A DNA stretch of 12,299 nt from Acanthaster planci (taxonomy: Eukaryota > Echinodermata > Asteroidea > Valvatida > Acanthasteridae). Made by a program: the position numbers and the translations under genes. Each line of letters opens with the position of its first letter. Positions within the stretch are counted from its first letter, which is position 1. The DNA is taken from NCBI RefSeq assembly GCF_001949145.1, contig NW_019091407.1, positions 498,309 through 510,607 of the forward strand, read 5' to 3'. Positions 11,301 to 12,299 of this stretch are shown here, piece after piece. The notes beneath the pieces were generated by a model. It was not told the DNA's origin, did not search any database, and was given only the letters and a program-made list of their open reading frames with translations.

Positions 11301-11759
11301 TCCCCTGCGTTGTGCCCAAACTGCTTGAGATCTAGCCGAAAAATATAGGTCGTCGTGCGTGCGTGTGAACACTTCCTTTCCGTCAAGCTTGCTGGAAAAA
11401 AATATCCCGGCAATATTTGCGACCAGATATACAACGAGTCGTGAATTTGGTCGCAAATATTGACGTCGATATTTGCGACAGTGAAAAATATTTTTAAGTG
11501 TGTGGCGGTAATACTTTTCTTTACTTATTTGCGAGTTGAACATCTCGTCCTTGTAGGCACCCTCGAGTTCCCCCTTTCAAAGAAACTCACCCTGGTTTCG
11601 CTACTTCATTCCACTGTCAGGTACTTGATGCAGTCAATGGACGCCTTCAACGACAGTGTGGATTTGCTTATTCGGAAACTCTCCAAGGATGCCAATGGAA
11701 AAACGGAGGTCAAAATGTTGGACGTGTTCAACAAAATTACGCTAGACGTCGTCGCCAAG
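2293..11759 (+). CDS. CYP46A1-like: Cytochrome P450, CYP46 (cholesterol 24-hydroxylase)-like, partial: four internal exons
   Basis: Joining 2293-2358, 2663-2744, 3964-4124 and 11621-11759 gives about 149 open residues that follow the N-terminal third of a microsomal P450. In order they are: an FFTGNL segment (the usual start after the Pro-rich hinge), a YGKVYK helix A/beta-1 segment, a B'-C region ending in LKRRALFNPAFHRR, and the D-helix region with FNKITLDVVAK. Introns are 304, 1219 and 7496 bp, all GT-AG, with matching phases 2, 0 and 2. Family knowledge: CYP46 enzymes are ER-anchored heme monooxygenases that hydroxylate cholesterol or related lipids using NADPH-P450 reductase. The substrate here is unknown. 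The anchor, AGxxT, ExxR and Cys heme-loop exons are not in the window. Open frames and intact splice sites argue for a working gene. Assignment to CYP46 rather than another CYP4-clan family is by remembered resemblance only. Confidence 0.85.
2663..2744 (+). CDS. CYP46A1-like: P450 exon: helix A / beta-1 segment
   Basis: The acceptor CTTTTTGCAG ends at 2662 and the donor AAG|GTAAGC follows 2744. The leading C completes a Leu codon with the CT of the previous exon. The exon encodes 27 residues, including LKYGKVYKMFIF and PIVVVLEPSFLK. These match the family pattern YGxVxxxxxFxxxxVxVxxPxxxK of strands beta1-1 and beta1-2 and helix B. It ends in phase 0, which matches the next exon start. The overlapping open frame at 2519-2728 is a different frame and is not coding. 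Confidence 0.85.
2745..3963. other. P450 intron, 1219 bp; no gene seen
   Basis: Bounded by GTAAGC and a T-rich tract ending TAG. Short open frames on both strands in 3395-3780 overlap each other and show no recognisable domain. Confidence 0.7.
3964..4124 (+). CDS. CYP46A1-like: P450 exon: B'-C region with helix C
   Basis: The acceptor TATCTATTGTAG ends at 3963 and the exon starts in phase 0 with GAA. It encodes 53 residues. Recognisable parts are FWHVFGSRCFYHGLLTETD (about residues 18-36) and KYLKRRALFNPAFHR (39-53). It ends AG|GTGATA in phase 2. The VFG...GLLTETD...RRALFNPAFHR pattern is typical of CYP46 and other CYP4-clan enzymes. Helix C normally carries WxxxR, where Trp and Arg bind the heme propionates. 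Here the Trp position is Tyr (TAC, 4081-4083) and the Arg is kept (4093-4095). The open frame at 3890-4087 is a +1 shadow. Confidence 0.87.
4125..6880. other. Left part of the 7.5-kb P450 intron; no gene seen
   Basis: AT-rich intron sequence. Open frames here (for example 5193-5426 and 5791-6082) are short, have no family motifs, and are compatible with chance. The only marked structure is the G-run/C-run hairpin at 5521-5542. Confidence 0.6.
5521..5542. repeat. G-run / C-run potential hairpin
   Basis: Seven G (5521-5527), then TGGATT, then nine C (5534-5542). This can fold as a very GC-rich hairpin inside AT-rich intron. It has no clear function and is also a likely spot for assembly or length error. 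Confidence 0.5.
6880..7440 (+). repeat. Composite repeat, plus orientation (left of the retroelement)
   Basis: The cores ACGTGTACAAAACC (7159) and ACGTATACAAAGTC (7331) are 172 bp apart. The blocks TATGGGGAAAA, GGGTCTTTGTTATCTATCAC, GATCAAACATTGCAAAG and TTGTGGCTCGAAAACG are the reverse complements of blocks at 1-195. The end (7385-7436) matches the reverse complement of about 320-400. A TGACGTCA lies at 6918-6925. Two diverged copies of TGCAARATTT...CTTCAGGAGAYA lie about 116 bp apart (6971 and 7087). The unit is cut off at about 7440, where the Penelope-like element begins. Confidence 0.8.
7441..8230 (-). pseudogene. Penelope-like reverse transcriptase, N-terminal half (inverted)
   Basis: On the minus strand, 8083 down to 7441 reads through the Penelope RT pattern: SLRQDKTIHILRADKGNATV, then VMDKIEYDRKVADIL, then KCPRFFGQQKIHK with PLRPFVASRGGP, then motif A SFDVVSLFTNVP. 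The motif A catalytic Asp is at about 7595-7597. The N-terminal piece (8225-8085) is in another frame, with HTEPILRHLDKSAADEIRL and EALRKHKPAKPNIPK, then stops at the TAGTAA complementary to 8082-8087. That is a frameshift at about 8083. The usual YGLPKIHK is FGQQKIHK. The frame ends near LLACVNSS, just short of the AMGSP motif B, which is missing. Confidence 0.88.
8234..8550 (+). pseudogene. Penelope-like reverse transcriptase, C-terminal half
   Basis: The frame starting at 8234 reads MFIEEFEQLAINTSDHRPKV, then the motif C box RYVDDTFVIW, with catalytic Asp pair at 8309-8314. After about 8350 the sense continues in the +2 frame from about 8355 (SIQFTMEQERNGIISFLDVE). A loss of roughly a dozen codons with a frame change therefore separates WQHRQDNL from SIQFTME. 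This second frame continues as RTVYRKPTHTDRYLHSTSFH and NRALVCN, then stops at 8548-8550. Family members continue for several dozen residues before the linker to the endonuclease, so a second deletion is inferred at about 8550-8570. Confidence 0.87.
8570..9046 (+). pseudogene. Penelope-like GIY-YIG endonuclease domain
   Basis: The frame reads LPYLGITSHHIQRIL, a linker, then GVYRIPCQCGKVYIGETGRD (from 8714), TRINEHK, and IIKHSHTEDHQINW. The signature Tyr (8720 and 8750) and YIG, the following Arg in TRINEH, and the Cys-Cys-His-His set typical of Penelope endonucleases (CQC, EH, KHxxxxxHxIxW) are all present. The nuclease nicks target DNA to prime reverse transcription. TGA at 8930-8932 interrupts YPRRI-stop-EAIEIIKH. 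The family usually has Arg there, so this looks like CGA to TGA. Beyond it the frame runs to GFSISNIWRPIL and a natural-looking TAG at 9044-9046. No full-length protein is possible. Confidence 0.9.
9047..9228 (+). other. Probable 3' untranslated tail of the Penelope-like element
   Basis: About 180 bases after the TAG, C/T-rich at first, with no poly(A) run. Composite repeat homology restarts at about 9229 (GTGATGAAGTCATCATGACG). The exact element end is uncertain. Confidence 0.5.
9229..10870 (+). repeat. Composite repeat array, plus orientation (right arm)
   Basis: Cores like ACGTGTACAAAGTC occur near 9346, 9744, 9914, 10152, 10323, 10496 and 10656. The spacings are about 398, 170, 238, 171, 173 and 160. 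Perfect TGACGTCA lies at 9246, 9406, 9643, 9814, 10383 and 10715. A block from TTCTTCTAGGACCATYCTTG to GGGATTTGATGTG occurs twice (about 9424-9550 and 10734-10858), most bases the same. The block with ATATTCGGACTCTTGGG (about 10018-10035) matches the reverse complement of 300-320. The spacing series mirrors that of the left arm. Confidence 0.87.
10909..11011. repeat. 24-bp direct repeat with a 13-bp perfect hairpin
   Basis: CAAAAACAATAGCTGTTTCG and its GCCG extension occur at 10909-10932 and again at 10972-10995. The second copy runs into an inverted arm: TAGCTGTTTCGGC (10981-10993), loop CGACT, GCCGAAACAGCTA (10999-11011). A-rich sequence lies between the copies. It could be a fragment of a small transposon end. 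The class is not recognised. Confidence 0.75.
11411..11478. repeat. Nested inverted repeats with AATATTTGCGA arms
   Basis: CAATATTTGCGACCA (11411-11425) is exactly inverted as TGGTCGCAAATATTG (11448-11462). The second arm is also the left half of a near-perfect 28-bp palindrome at 11451-11478, centred on GACGTC. A related segment lies at about 11204-11224 (TCAATATGACGTCAATATTT), and GGGACAT / ATGTCCC pair at 11188 and 11299. This could be one or two small MITE-like elements between about 11186 and 11480. Confidence 0.6.
11621..11759 (+). CDS. CYP46A1-like: P450 exon: helix D region
   Basis: The acceptor CCACTGTCAG ends at 11620. The leading G completes an Arg codon with the AG of the previous exon, giving the junction AFHR-R-YLMQSM. 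The exon codes for YLMQSMDAFNDSVDLLIRKL, then a GKTEVKML stretch, then FNKITLDVVAK. This matches the family pattern of an amphipathic helix, a linker with charged residues, and DxFxxxTLDVIxKVAFG. The donor is AAG|GTAGCA at 11760. Because GTAGCA also reads Val-Ala, which is what the family has next, the exact 3' end could be a few bases further on. The frame meets TGA at 11775-11777 without the expected FG, so a splice here is needed. Confidence 0.87.
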
Positions 11760-12299
11760 GTAGCAAAACGATGTTGAATGAATTTAAGCAATTCAGAGAG
11801 CACAGGCATAACCACATCATCGGACTGATACATTAAGTGCCCACGAAATTCTACGCTTTTTCATCAGTGACGTTTCTAGATGGAGGTGGGACAAATGGAT
11901 TTTGTTCCAAAAATAACTCAGTAAATAAAAGAAACTAGTGTTTTTTGAATACTAGTGCTTCCAATGTCACTTAATGCTGATACAATGCCGACATGTTTCT
12001 TGGGGAAATCTTTCCCCCATCCCCTTTCGTTTTCCGTCAGCGCCAGCTCTGTGAATACGGGCGATCCACAAAAGTGCGTCTCCAAGAGTTTGCAACTCGT
12101 TGACCAATCAGCGTGCGCGAAATCTGTCGACCCAATGCGCGTTTGGAAAGGGTCGACAGATTTCGTGCACTCTTTGTGCGTATTGTTTTAGTGTCTGTCA
12201 TAATTATTTTGTTCTCGTCTCCTCTGAAAGAGGCATGGTGTCCATTGAGAGGTTAATCCTTAATGTGCTTTCGCCTTGTCCTTTTGCAACCTTAATTAG
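11760..12299. other. Intron after the fourth P450 exon; no further exon seen
   Basis: No segment matches the expected next P450 exon (starting near VAFG). The only structure is the hairpin at 12113-12170. Confidence 0.6.
12113..12170. repeat. Hairpin with a 16-bp perfect stem
   Basis: CGAAATCTGTCGACCC (12118-12133) pairs perfectly with GGGTCGACAGATTTCG (12150-12165) across a 16-base loop. Allowing one mismatch, it extends to 12113-12170 (GTGC / GCAC at the outside). The stem is much more GC-rich than its surroundings. It has no T-run, so it is not a terminator, and it has no tRNA-like form. Possibly a small foldback element. Confidence 0.7.

Noticed and set aside
11955-12191. Plus-strand open frame near the end
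   Set aside because: It runs across the 12118-12165 hairpin and has no P450 or other domain similarity.

Overview
The window is animal nuclear DNA, AT-rich, with introns, GT-AG splice sites, degenerate satellite-like repeats and a dead retroelement. There is no bacterial operon structure. The best inference is a marine invertebrate (a cnidarian such as an anthozoan, or an invertebrate deuterostome). The sequence does not settle the species.

The only host gene I can support is a plus-strand cytochrome P450 related to cholesterol 24-hydroxylase (CYP46, CYP4 clan). It is split into four short exons: 2293-2358, 2663-2744, 3964-4124 and 11621-11759. All splice junctions are GT-AG, and codon phases match across every join (2, 0, 2). 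The exons give about 149 continuous residues from the start of the globular domain to the end of the region after helix C. The membrane-anchor exon should lie upstream of this window. The oxygen-binding, K-helix and heme-thiolate exons should lie downstream.

Region by region: 1-1210 is a minus-oriented array of a composite repeat whose marker is the core ACGTGTACAAA plus the palindrome TGACGTCA. 1211-2292 is featureless intron. 2293-4124 holds three P450 exons. 4125-6880 is intron with no recognisable gene. About 6880-7440 and about 9229-10870 hold the same composite repeat in plus orientation. Between them, about 7441-9228, sits a Penelope-like element (reverse transcriptase plus GIY-YIG endonuclease). 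Its 5' half is inverted and it carries several inactivating lesions. 10909-11478 holds small hairpins and palindromes. 11621-11759 is the fourth exon. A 16-bp-stem hairpin lies near 12118-12165.

The third intron (7,496 bp) therefore carries nearly all the repeats. The left and right repeat arrays share the same order and spacing of cores in opposite orientation, so they form a diverged inverted duplication around exons 1-3. I found no sign of a new defence or metabolic system. The unusual items are the inverted Penelope copy, the CRE-palindrome-rich composite repeat, and a Trp-to-Tyr change at the helix C position of the P450.
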